A stretch of DNA of 64,000 nucleotides. It comes from Allacma fusca. Lineage: Eukaryota; Arthropoda; Collembola; Symphypleona; Sminthuridae. The position numbers and the translations under genes are program-made. The stretch is from the NCBI GenBank assembly GCA_947179485.1, contig OX359248.1, forward strand, positions 50,106,386-50,170,385, read 5' to 3'. Below are positions 39,501 to 51,500 of this stretch, one piece after another. Every line of letters starts with the position of its first letter. Positions within the stretch are counted from its first letter, which is position 1. The notes beneath the pieces are model-generated. The model made no database searches, was not told where the DNA came from, and saw nothing but the letters and a program-made list of their open reading frames with translations.

Positions 39501-42500
39501 GCGGGGGACAAAACACTGGAAATTATATAAAGGGAACAAATTATCACAGCGGAGTAAGAAAACGGTTCGAAGGTTAGTAATGCATTTTGAATGCTGCTGT
39601 ACGCACGCTATATAGTCATAACACAAATATTAATATTACACAAACCATTTTACCATCACAAGACATTCATGGACATACAAATATACGTCCGGACACAATG
39701 CTAGGATTACTCAATTATTTTTGTATCCAAAAAATACAGGCCTCATATGCACATTGACATTTGCTCGGAGCATTGGGGAACGTCCATAAATAATTTTTGG
39801 GGCAAAAGGATATTTGAAATTGGAGCCATTTTTTTATACGCATGGAGGCAGAAGAGGGTATTTAAAAACAAAGGCGGCCTCAATGGTTTTTCATATTTTC
39901 AGGCATGAATGTTTTTGAAACAATATTCTAGACCTAAAATTTTTTTTGTATTTCCATGCCTCAATTGCAATCAAATATTCCCGCTTCAACTGATTTTCCA
40001 AATTTGCACGCCTAAATGGTTTTTTAAAATTTGAAGTAATTACTCGATGGTTGTTCCGAATTTGCACGCCTCATTAATTATTTCTCATATTTCTACGCTT
40101 AATTGTTTTTTAAACAATTGTAGGCCTCAAATATTTTTTCAGATTTCCATGCCTCAATTACAATTCTGAACTTTTACGCCTCAAGTGTTTTTCCAAATTT
40201 GCAAGTCTAAATGTTTTTTTTAAATTTGGAAGCCTAAATGGTTTTTTCAAAATTTGCAAGACTAAATGGTTTTTTCCAAATTTGCAAGCCTAGATGGTTT
40301 TTTCCAAATTTTCAAGCCTAGTTGGTTTTTCCAAATTTGCAAGCCTAAATGGTTTTTTCCAAATTTGCAAGCCTAAATGGGTTTTTCCAAATTTGCAAGC
40401 CTAGATGGTTTTTTCTAAATTTGCAAGCCTAGTTGGTTTTTTCCAAATTTGCAAGCCTAAATGGTTTTTTCCAAATTTGCAAGCCTAAATGGTGTTTTCC
40501 AAATTTGCAGGACGCAAAGGTTATTCAAAATTTGCACGCCTCAATAACTATTTTCATATTTCATGGCCTCAATGGTTTTTTCCAAATTTGATCTCAAATG
40601 GGTTTTTTAATTTGCCTCAATTATTATTTGTACACGCTCCCACCTTTACTCATCTAAATCTAATTTGGAACACACCCATTCAGAAAAACAAGATGATTAT
40701 TCTCCTCACTCACCCCCAATCAGTCACACTGGCAAATAAATACATTCAAAATGTAATCCTCTAATCTAGAGCATGTAAACTTATAAAAAAACTAGCAAAT
40801 ATAATTTAGTTACATTGACATTAGTATTAGAAGGGTGCGTCAAATTTTTATGAGTGATAGCCCCGTCCATTAATCATTGAGTAGAGAGTTTTCGGAAGAA
40901 TTAACCTACATTGAAAATGGACATTTCCACATGGTTCATCTCAAACAAGGGGGTGTTTACAGTTTGAGGTTAGGATAGGTCCCTATTTTTTCACACAATT
41001 TTATTTTAATACCGAGAACAGTAAGCTCATGGGAGCGGGCGACTGTGGAAATAGCATCCGAGGCGGTGCATGTGTACACTCCGGCATGGGACGGTTTTAC
41101 GGAAGCTATGCTCAGCAGGCTGGTGAATCCATCCGTGTCCAGAACATTGAAAGGGGCCGCGGACTCAGTTGCCTTTTTTTCCTCCGGTGAATTTTTTTCA
41201 TGAGTAAAATGTTTTCCTGCGGGTCCTTTGGACCATTTGAGGGTCCCCAGACCGGAGCTGAGGGAGCAGACGAGGGTGACCCGCTCCTCTTCCACCACCC
41301 GACCTTTCTCTGGGAACGGGGCTATGCGCAGGGGCGCTGTGAATGGGTTTGCAATTTCCTTATCATTTTTTACGTACTCTTCTTTTTCTATTAAGGTGGG
41401 GGGGGGTGGACAAATTCCTGGGTATGTGTTTAAACTTTGAAAATAATTCCCAAACTTTTTTTAGAATTCCAATTCCGGGAAAACAGCCTGTTTTAGAAAA
41501 TTTGCCAAAATCTAGAAATTTTCCTATTTCAGGAAATTTCCTATAATCTAGAAGTTTTCCTAATTCAGGAATTTTTCCAGAACCTAGAAATTTTCCATAT
41601 TTAGAAAATTTCCAAAATCTAGACATTTTTCAAATTCAGGAAATTGGTCAAAATCTATAAATTTTCCAAATTCAGGAAATTTCTCAGAATCTAGACATTT
41701 TTCAATTTCAGGAAGTTTTCCGAATTCAAGAAATTTTCCAAATTTAAGAACTGTTAATTTTCCAAATTCAGGAAAATTCCCAAATTTAAGAAATGTTAAT
41801 TTTCCAAATTCAGGAAAATTCCCAAATTTAAGAAATGTAAATTTTCCGAATTCAGGAAGTTTTCCAATTTTAAGGAATCTCAACTTTCAGAATTCAGGAA
41901 ATATTCCAATTTCAAGAAATATCTCATAAAACTCACGAAATCTGAGGAAATTCGCAAGTTTTGAGTATTTTGCGCAGTAATGAAAAATATACACCATTTA
42001 AAATTTTTATAATTGTCAAAAATTTTCCTTTTGACCAAATTTTCTATTCAAAAAGTGACAACTTTTTCTGAAATGACTCCTTATATTGTTACCCATTTTC
42101 GGAATTTCGGAGGCCGAGAATTTGGAATTTTTTCCACCCCCGAACCATTGAACTAAATTGTCCCTCATAAAAATGACTGGAATTTATTCTTAGACACCCA
42201 ACGGTCATTTACGAGCTGGTACAGTCTCTATACACATGGCTTTATACGGAGCTACAGACACGGGGAACCTTTATATATAGATAAAAATAAAATGTTATTT
42301 TCTTTTACTCTCATGTACTCCGGCCTCAATCTTACCCACAACATTAACTTGAATCTCCCGACGTGCTATCCGGCCCTGGGAGTCCCATGCGGAGCAAATG
42401 TAAGAACCACCATCCGAGCTCCGCTCCACTGAAGTAATGGTCAGCGTTCCATTTGATCCCACGCGTTGCCGTTGATTCAGAGGAAGCTTCAAACCATCTG

Positions 42501-45500
42501 CAGACGCAACAAAAAGACCCAAATGAAATCCAATGGCATGTACTATTTTCACCGTCCACATTTTCCCCCTCACAAACGATAACACCACTAAATGCTAAAT
42601 ACGTACATGCCCGCTCCCCACCCCCTTTATAACGGCCCCCCCCCCAAAATATCCAAATGTTAATGACTTATATGATCGCAGACTGATGCAAACAGCATGA
42701 ATAGCGAGGGGCTAAATCATGAGACGTGTAAAAAAGCTGACAATAAATATCTTCAGTTTTCTTAGGAGGTCCATTATACGAATAGTCTACTGTACTTGTA
42801 TGTACATGCATAGATATGTATAGGGACAGAGTGGGTGTATAAGTGAGTGAGCGGTCGTAAAAATTGCTTTATACTTGCATTTTTCAGGAATGCATAATGC
42901 ATATGAGCTAAGGCATATTAGACTCATATGGCTTAGCCCATGTTACAGGATAGCTTACAAATATCCCTCAAAATATTTTATTGGTAACGCAAATTTTGAC
43001 CCAGGTCAGGTGACACATGTCAAAGGTCATGGTTAATAAGAATAAATGAAGAGCCTGAAGAATCTTTTGGAAAGCAAACTATTTATGGGAATTGAGAATG
43101 AAGGTTGACTGGTGAGTTTGATTTGACCTCAGGTCAAAGGTCAAGGTCATTGGAGAGAATGAAAGACAAGTATTAATTTTTCGCTTATTTGAAACTAGTC
43201 GTAAAAACTAGAGAATATTTTAGGAATCTTGCTTCCAATTTTGGCCTCACAATAAAAATCATTGGGTCAAAGGTCAGGGGTCAAGAATGAAAGGCACTTT
43301 CAGATGCAAAATTAAAGCTAATTTTCAATCTGCTGTGTAAAAATCCGGGTGATTCAATTGGACGGACAAGGGACAAATAGGTGAATTATTTATAGTTTTG
43401 AAATTTTAGGAAAATGACCTGGGTCAAAGGTCAAATATTGGAAAGTATGTACAATTACCCACTTTGAAATATAATTTTGTGCACCATCAACCTGGAATTA
43501 AAAACAAGTTGGAATAATTGACCTGGTGACCTTGAAATTTGACCTGGGTCATTCGTAAAATAAATGTTAGGATTGTCTAACGCCATATTAGTGTGGCTTT
43601 GGATGGCTGGTAAATGGGCTGAAAATGCGTGGTCACCGTGTGGCTTGGCGGAGAAAATTGAAAAAAAGAAGGAACTCTATTTAAGGGGGAATTTATTCCC
43701 GGTGTATTTTTTCTTGGTGCTTAATATTTGATGTAGTTGGCTGACCATTGGGTTTATACTGTGGGAGTGCGGAGAATCCATAAAACGCTTGCTTGGCTCG
43801 CTCCGAGAGATATCCACAATAACAGTAGTTAATGGTCAACTAAGCCGAAATGAGCGTCATAAAACTACGCGTGTGGGTAATCCAATGTGCACACTCGAGA
43901 TGGACGTACCTTTTTCCCAGGAAATTCCAGCAATGGGGTAGCCCGAGACGGGACATTGGATCTCCAGGAATTCTCCTCCGATAGCAACCACAGGTGGAAC
44001 AACTCGGACCCACGGAGCCCCTATTATTAACACAGTCCCACAATCCCTTCAACTTCCCCCATAAATCCACCACCAACTTTCCACACATCAGATTATCTCC
44101 AGACCTTCCCTTTATGTACCTCAACTCAAGGCCAAACTTTTAGAGGAAAACTCCAGAGAAATTATTATTTCAAAAGACCACATTCAATTTTTAAACTACA
44201 CCCATATTTTCTCATGTTGCAAATGCATGTAATGTAAATTGTACTTGCACAATTGTTTATGCGGCGTATCGACCGTTAGGAATCCAAACGGAACATGTGC
44301 AAAATGTGGCAATAACTCTTGTCAAAACCTGAATCGAAACTTCAATTTAAACCTCCGTCAAAGCATAAATCGAAACTTCAATTTAAATGTGAATAGAAAA
44401 TCTAAACTTGAAATTAGTCTTGAATCGAAACTTAAGATTACTCTGGAATCGAAAACTTGAACTCGAACTCAGACTTGAATCAAAACTTTAACTTTAGCAT
44501 AAAATAGAATTGAAAACTTAAACTTGGAATAAGACTTGAATCGAAACCTGAACTTAAACTTGAAATAAGACTTGAATAGAAACCTGAACTTAAACTTGGA
44601 ATAATACTTGAATAGAAACCTGAGCTTAAACTTGGAATAAGACTTGAATAGAAACCTGAGCTTAAACTTGGAATAAGACTTGAATCGAAACCTGAGCTTA
44701 AACTTGGAATAAGACTTGAATCGAAACCTGAGCTTAAACTTGGAATAAGACTTGAATCGAAACCTGAGCTTAAACTTGGAATAAGACTTGAATCGAAACC
44801 TGAGCTTAAACTTGGAATAAGACTTGAATCGAAACCTGAGCTTAAACTTGAATCGAAAACTTGAATCGAAACCTGAGCTTAAACTTGAATCGAAAACTTG
44901 AATCGAAACCTGAGCTTAAACTTGAATCGAAAACTTGAATCGAAACCTGAGCTTAAACTTGAATCGAAAACTTGAATCGAAACCTGAGCTTAAACTTGAA
45001 TCGAAAACTTGAATCGAAACCTGAGCTTAAACTTTAATCGAAAACTTGAACTTAAACTCAGGCTTGAATCAAAAACTTGAACTTGGACCCAGACTTGAAT
45101 CGAAAACTTGAAGTGAACCTTGAATGGAAAACTTGAACTTGGACCCAGACTTGAATCGAAAACTTGAAGTGAACCTTGAATGGAAAACTTGAACTTGAAC
45201 TCAGACTTGAATCGAAACTCGAATCAAAATTAAAACTCAACCTTAAACTTGAAACTGAACCCTTACCATGCAGATTTTAAGTTAACACTTCCTCCTTCCC
45301 TTTATTTTGCTACACATCCCCTTAAAGACTAAAAACAATTGAACAAGTACTAAAAGGAAAGGAGTCTGGAAATAATCTGAAAGTTCCGGATGGTTCACTG
45401 GAATTCAATAATAATTATTCTAGAAAACAGCCAACCACAAAGCTTCCCAAGTTTCTCACCGTAAATGTTGAGCCTGGAAAGAAAATATAAAATTTTTATT

Positions 45501-48500
45501 TTAATTAGTACAAAATACACTTAAATTTGAAGGGAAACTTCCCTTATGACTTTTAATCTCATATTCAAATAATAAGCCTATCCCATTGAAGTAGACGGTC
45601 AATTAAAAACCCACGGACTCTACAAGACGCTTCCGAGACGTTGATGTTTAGGAAGCTTCTAAATAATTCCACACATAAATAATTCCAGACATAAATAATT
45701 CCTCACCTGGCGGAATGCCTCACAGTAGCCACAGTATTGCTGGCAGTGCAAGAGTACAGACCTCCGTCCTCCACCCTCGTCCCACTCACGTTATAGTAGC
45801 TTATCATATCCCCGTGTGACGTCACATGGTCCCCCAAAATTATTCTAAAAGTCATAAATTCCATCAAATTACATTTCCCCCGTCACACAAGTCCCTATTA
45901 ATTTGTCAAAAACCATCTTTTCCAGGAGACGCCTTTAACAAGAAACAGCACTCTCACATAGCCCCATTATCCTTAAATACAAGCGTTTCACTTTGCCCCA
46001 ATTTGCAAAAAAAAAAATTTAAATTTTCGAAACTTTCCCCCGAAATATCCGGAAATTTTACGTACAATTTCGGACCTTCCATATAAAGGCTCAGCCCTTT
46101 TTCATAGGCTCCAACATGTCTCCTTATAAAGGAGTTGGACTGTAATAATTAGATACAAGGATGCAGGTTTTAACGTGCAAAGACAGACACGTATCTATTT
46201 ACATGGGGTAAATGCAACTGATGATTTCCTCTTTTTTATGAGAGACACTAAGATTGGATGTGAGCCGTTAAGAGTCATAAAACTCCCTTAATACGTCCTA
46301 CTGAATTTCCAATGCATGCTCTACATTTCCCCTTCACTAGATTTCTATCAAGTCCAGAAAAAAAATCGTTTTTCCCAAGGACGAGCCCCAAATCGCCATG
46401 TTTTTCCCTTTGGTCACGTTCCCTATTTTTATCTCTCACTTCTTTTCAAAAACAAGAATCAGAACCATGGCGTCCCATTACATGTGTATATATACATACA
46501 TAGAGGAAAATCATTTTTAATCTATATAAGAAAAAAATATCTTGAACAAAATCTAGGCATGAGTCAGTCCTAAGAAGTGAAAGAACCTCTGGAGATGAGC
46601 ACGTCCATTATCCCAAAGAACCTTTCGCTTTCAGATGGAAAATCCTCTGGGGAGGAGAAAACTCGAGGGAAAATATTTACGTGAATTTATAATAATTGCG
46701 TATGTATGTACAGGGTGACAGTAGAAATTTTGGGGGAGGGTTATATAACATGTAGGCTTTGATAAGCGGGGCGGACTGTATCCAGGGGATCTTCGACGTT
46801 CCATTGAAGTTTGAGGATGTGCGTGGACTGGCTCATTGGATCATGTGTAATAAAATGGATTTGGGAAATGTACATTAGAAAAGTGTAGGTTGTAAATGTA
46901 CAGACGTAAACCATTACCTAGGATCAGGGACGGGGAGAAATCCGTCGATTGTCCAGAGGATTTTGGGAAGGGGATATCCGGAGTGGAAGACACACCGGAG
47001 TGAAATATCGGGACCAGGCCCGCCCAAAGTTTGGTCGAGAAATCCGAGGAGAAGTCTTGGAGGAGAATCTGAGCTCATTGAAAAGTGCAAAAGTTTACAA
47101 TTATTGCCCACATTTCCAAAGCCCACTAGCAAAACAGAAAAAAAAGACTTTCGCATATATGTATATCCCGGGACTGAGTCTAAACTTTTTCCGGGAAAAA
47201 AACATTTCAAATCGGAGTTAGCCCTGGTCCAAATGAAAGGGAAAAAAACTTGAATAAACTATGGAAACTTGGAAAGTGAAGGAGTGTGGGAACGTCGTGG
47301 TGTGAAAGTCGTGGGAGGAAAGTGTGAGGAAATGTGAGCACGGGCTGTAATCCCAATATCACTCACAATCAGCATTCCATGTATGAGGTGGATGGAAAAT
47401 AAAGTTAGAGAGGTGGGGTTCTTTCAAATATTTTGTAGGGATTTTTAACATTGTTCAAATCTCTGCAATATTTTAAGGGCAAATTACAGTTTAGTGGAGT
47501 GAACTCTGGGTCGAATTTTGGTCAAATCTGGGTTAGTCAAATTTTGGTCAAGCCTGAGTTGGTTAAATTTTGGTCAAATCTGAGTTCGTCAAGTTTTGGT
47601 AAAGTGTGGGTTAGTCAAATTTTGGTCAAGTCTGTGTTCGTCAGATTTTGGCCAAGTATGGGTTGATTAAATTTTGATCAAACAAGGGTCAAGTTTTGGT
47701 TGAATTTTAGCCGTGGGTCAAATTTTGTTCAAATTAGTAGCTTAAGGCTACTACTTTGTAGTATTACTGAGGAGTATTAGTAATTTTGTTACCCGTGCCC
47801 TTAAGCTCAATAATTTCGAGGCCATAATGGGGTCAAATTTTGATCAAATTAGTAGTCATTGCGATCACTAGATAAACTAATGCTCAGGTCAAGAAGATTG
47901 GGTCAACGAGAGTTCAATTTTGGTCTGGTATGGAGTAAATCTTGGTCGAGTAATTTTGGTAAAATGTCGATTAAATTTTGGTCAAGTATGGGTCAAATTT
48001 TGTTCAAATGTGGATTAAATTTTGGTCAAGTATGGGTCAAATTTTGTTCAAATGTGGATTAAATTTTGGTCAAGTATGGGTCAAATTTTGTTCAAATGTG
48101 GATTAAATTTTGGTCAAGTATGGATCAAATTTTGTTTAAATGTGGATTAAATTTTGGTCAAGTATGGGTCAAATTTTGTTCAAATGTGGATCAAATTTTG
48201 GTCAAGTATGGATCAAATTTTGTTCAAATGTGGATCAAATTTTGGTCAAGTATGGATCAAATTTTGTTCAAGTATGGATCAAATTTTGGTCAAGTATGGA
48301 TCAAATTTTGGTCATGTCTCGATCAAATTATAGCCTAGTATGGGCCAAATTTTGGTCAAGTGAATTAAATTTTACTGAAGTTACTTTCTTGTGAAGTTTA
48401 ATGGGGTCTAGAAGCATTAGTAATATTGTTCCCCGTGACTGGCGATCAGGTCAATAATTTCTTGTCACTTCAAGAGTCCAGTTCGGGTCAAGTGCGGGTC

Positions 48501-51500
48501 AAATATAGGTCATGTGCAAAAAATATCAAGTTAAAGCCCCAAGCATGAAAAAAATGAAAAAACTTGAATCAACCACAATATTTGGACGAGTCCCCAGGAA
48601 TGAAACTGTGCCACCAGGAGCAGCCACTACCACATATACATATGTACATACGTACAAATATGTACATCCCACGTAAAAATTACGCCTAACCTGCAAGTTG
48701 AAGTCTGAGAGCACTTTGAGCGGATTCCCTCTCCTTCCTGCCGAAGCACTGGTAAATTCCTTGGTCTTCCCTCTGGATTTGAGAAATCTATGCATTTAAA
48801 TTGAAAAGATAATGTATGAAATAATGAAAGCATTTGGATAAAGGAGGCGTCTCAAACATAATAGTGATACACTTTAACCCTTTTAAGCCTCGCGGAGAAC
48901 TCCACATTCTTATTCCCATTCAATGCGAAAAGGAGAACAGAGGACTTACAGTCCAGTCTGGGTATAACAACCCCTTTTATAAAACCATTTCGCCAGATAT
49001 ACAGAGTCACAATTTCCCTCCGTATAAAAACAAGTCATATTTTGAGCACTTATTGCAAGAGAGCCGCTACAGCAAGACTCCACAAGGCATAATGAGAAAC
49101 TCTACTAAATTTCCTCCAACACTGACACACACACACACACACACACTACTCGAAGAAAATGAGAATTGAAAAAGAGCCGACACTTCTCTGAAAATGAGAA
49201 TTAGCTTGGAAAATCCTCCTGTCAATTTACATTAACTGTTGAGTCGTATTTTATATATTAGATTTGGCCCATATAATTACATTGGAAATACATATGCATC
49301 CCAGAACGCCTTCAGCCCATTCATGGACTTGAAAGGACCCACTCTCAACTCTCTTACTTAAGCCATTCAAAGCCCCGGACAAAGGATTTAGAGACAGTTC
49401 CTTCCAATTTCCCCACAACCAGTTCCCATTCCCGAGTCTCTCAAAACCCACACTTTTCAAATAATTCCTAAAAAACCAAGAGTCTAGTCCGTAGCTCTTG
49501 AAATAAACTCCCCTCTTCATGTACAAGACCCCTGTTAAAAGGAAAGCAGAATGGACAAAATGGGTCAAAATATTTCTCAAATTTTGACTAAACAAACCCA
49601 TATTTTTTTTACAGACACACACACACACATGCAATACCATTACAAGAGAAAGTTTTGTCTCTCCCAGCCCCTTTGTATTTACAAGACTTCACTGTAAGTC
49701 TCCCTTCCCAATGCCTACATTTGTCCTGGTTCACATCTAGACTCCACACTATTTAGTACATCCACAGAAAAATTAAATAATGCAAGTGAAAAATGAACCG
49801 TCATTAATTAAAGCTATTCCCAGGATTTAGTAAATTTAAAAAGCGTAGAAAAATACCACTTTTAAGATCCTCACAGGGACAGGGAGCACAAGCAAGGACA
49901 CAAGGCAGAATTAACTCTTGGAGAACTTTGGAGAAAGGTGAGAAAAATTGGGAAGAAAGAAATGTGTATGTAGGTATCTACATATAAGGACTGGGACAAT
50001 ATAGGAGAAAGTAGAATTTGTGAAGTGGTGTAAGCTTATAGGAAGGAGCTGGAGAAAGCAAAAGTTTTAGTGTGCATCTTCATGGGTTCAGCAGAGCTAT
50101 AGGGAGCTATCCATTCCAAGGATTTTGTTATATTTTCTCAGAGATGTAACCTCATTTGAAGTTTCCCTGCATTGTGTTCGTCCGTATTCTCATGTGGCTG
50201 GGGAAATTTAAGCTGTCCTTACTTCCTACAGAGTCAGCTATTGTTATCAAGTTATGGCTCAAACAAAAGCGGGAATTGTTTGCAAGTAGGAATTCTTTCA
50301 GGGACATAGTTCTTCAGGAGAATACAAGTCAAATATATAAAACTATTTATTGTCGCACATTAATTATTTTTTGTATTATTTATTCTTAAATGCAAACAAG
50401 TAGTAGACGCACCTTTTTTAACTAGTGAAAGTAGGGAAAGCATTAAAATATTTAAAAGCAGTGAAAGTGGTGAAAGTAGTGAAAGTAGTGAAAGTGGTTT
50501 AAGCGGTGAAAGTAGTGAAAAGGGTGAAAGTGGCGAAAACATCAAAAAATGAGAAAGTAGTAAGTCTCAAAATGTATGAAAGTATTAAAAACAGTGAAAG
50601 CTTCAAAATTTGTAAAAACTGAAAATAATGAAAGTACGAAAATTCAATAAATTTGTGAAAACATGAAAATAATGAACACGGAAATTTGTGAACGCAAATT
50701 TTATGAAACTTGTGTGAGCCCCAATATTCGTCATAACAGGGAAAATGACAAAATTACTGAAAGCAGTGAAAGCACCTTAGTTGATGAAATTAGTGAAAAC
50801 AAGACAAACGTCCAAATTCGTGTTCGAGAAAGCACGCCAAAAAAATGCGCACCAAAATTTATGAAAGCAGTGAAAACATTAAAAATTGTAAAAGTAATGA
50901 GAAGTGTAAGGACGAAATTGAGAGAAACGAGTGAAAGCACTGAAAGTGGAGAAAGTTGAGAGAAAGTGATTTAGTCACCTGAAGGACGTTGTTTGAAAGG
51001 AGTCGAAATCGTCCTCCCGGATTGATAACATTATTATCCTTATACCATGTAATGGTGACGGGGAGGTCGGAGGACGTGGTGCAGACAATATCCGCGGAGG
51101 CACCCAGTGGCGATTTATCCTGATTAATGGTAACTTTCACCGAGAAAGAGTCCCCACTCACTCGCACGTGGTACTCCACGTGGTTCACGTCCCCACTCGA
51201 GGAGTTGGGCTTCGGATACGAGCACCTGTACTGTCCACTGTGAGCTCTCCGGCTCTTCACTATCACCAATGAGTTCCCCACTTTCACCACGTATTTGTCC
51301 ATTAAAAAACTAACCAGCTCTAACCACGCTCCCCCGTTGAACTTCTCCCACCTGCAAGCACGCAAACCCATCCCATTACAATCATCCGCAATCATCTACA
51401 ATGCCTTCTTCAAATCCAAAGCTTTCGCTTAATTGCCAAAGCCCCTCTTAAAATTTATAAAATTTTACTCCGTAAATAAAGCTTTAAAATAGAAACCCCA

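Noticed and set aside
43840-44124. Minus frame of 94 residues with CSTCGCYRRR
   Set aside because: Wrong frame of the Ig6 exon; the frame giving CPVSGYPIAGISW joins its neighbours in phase.
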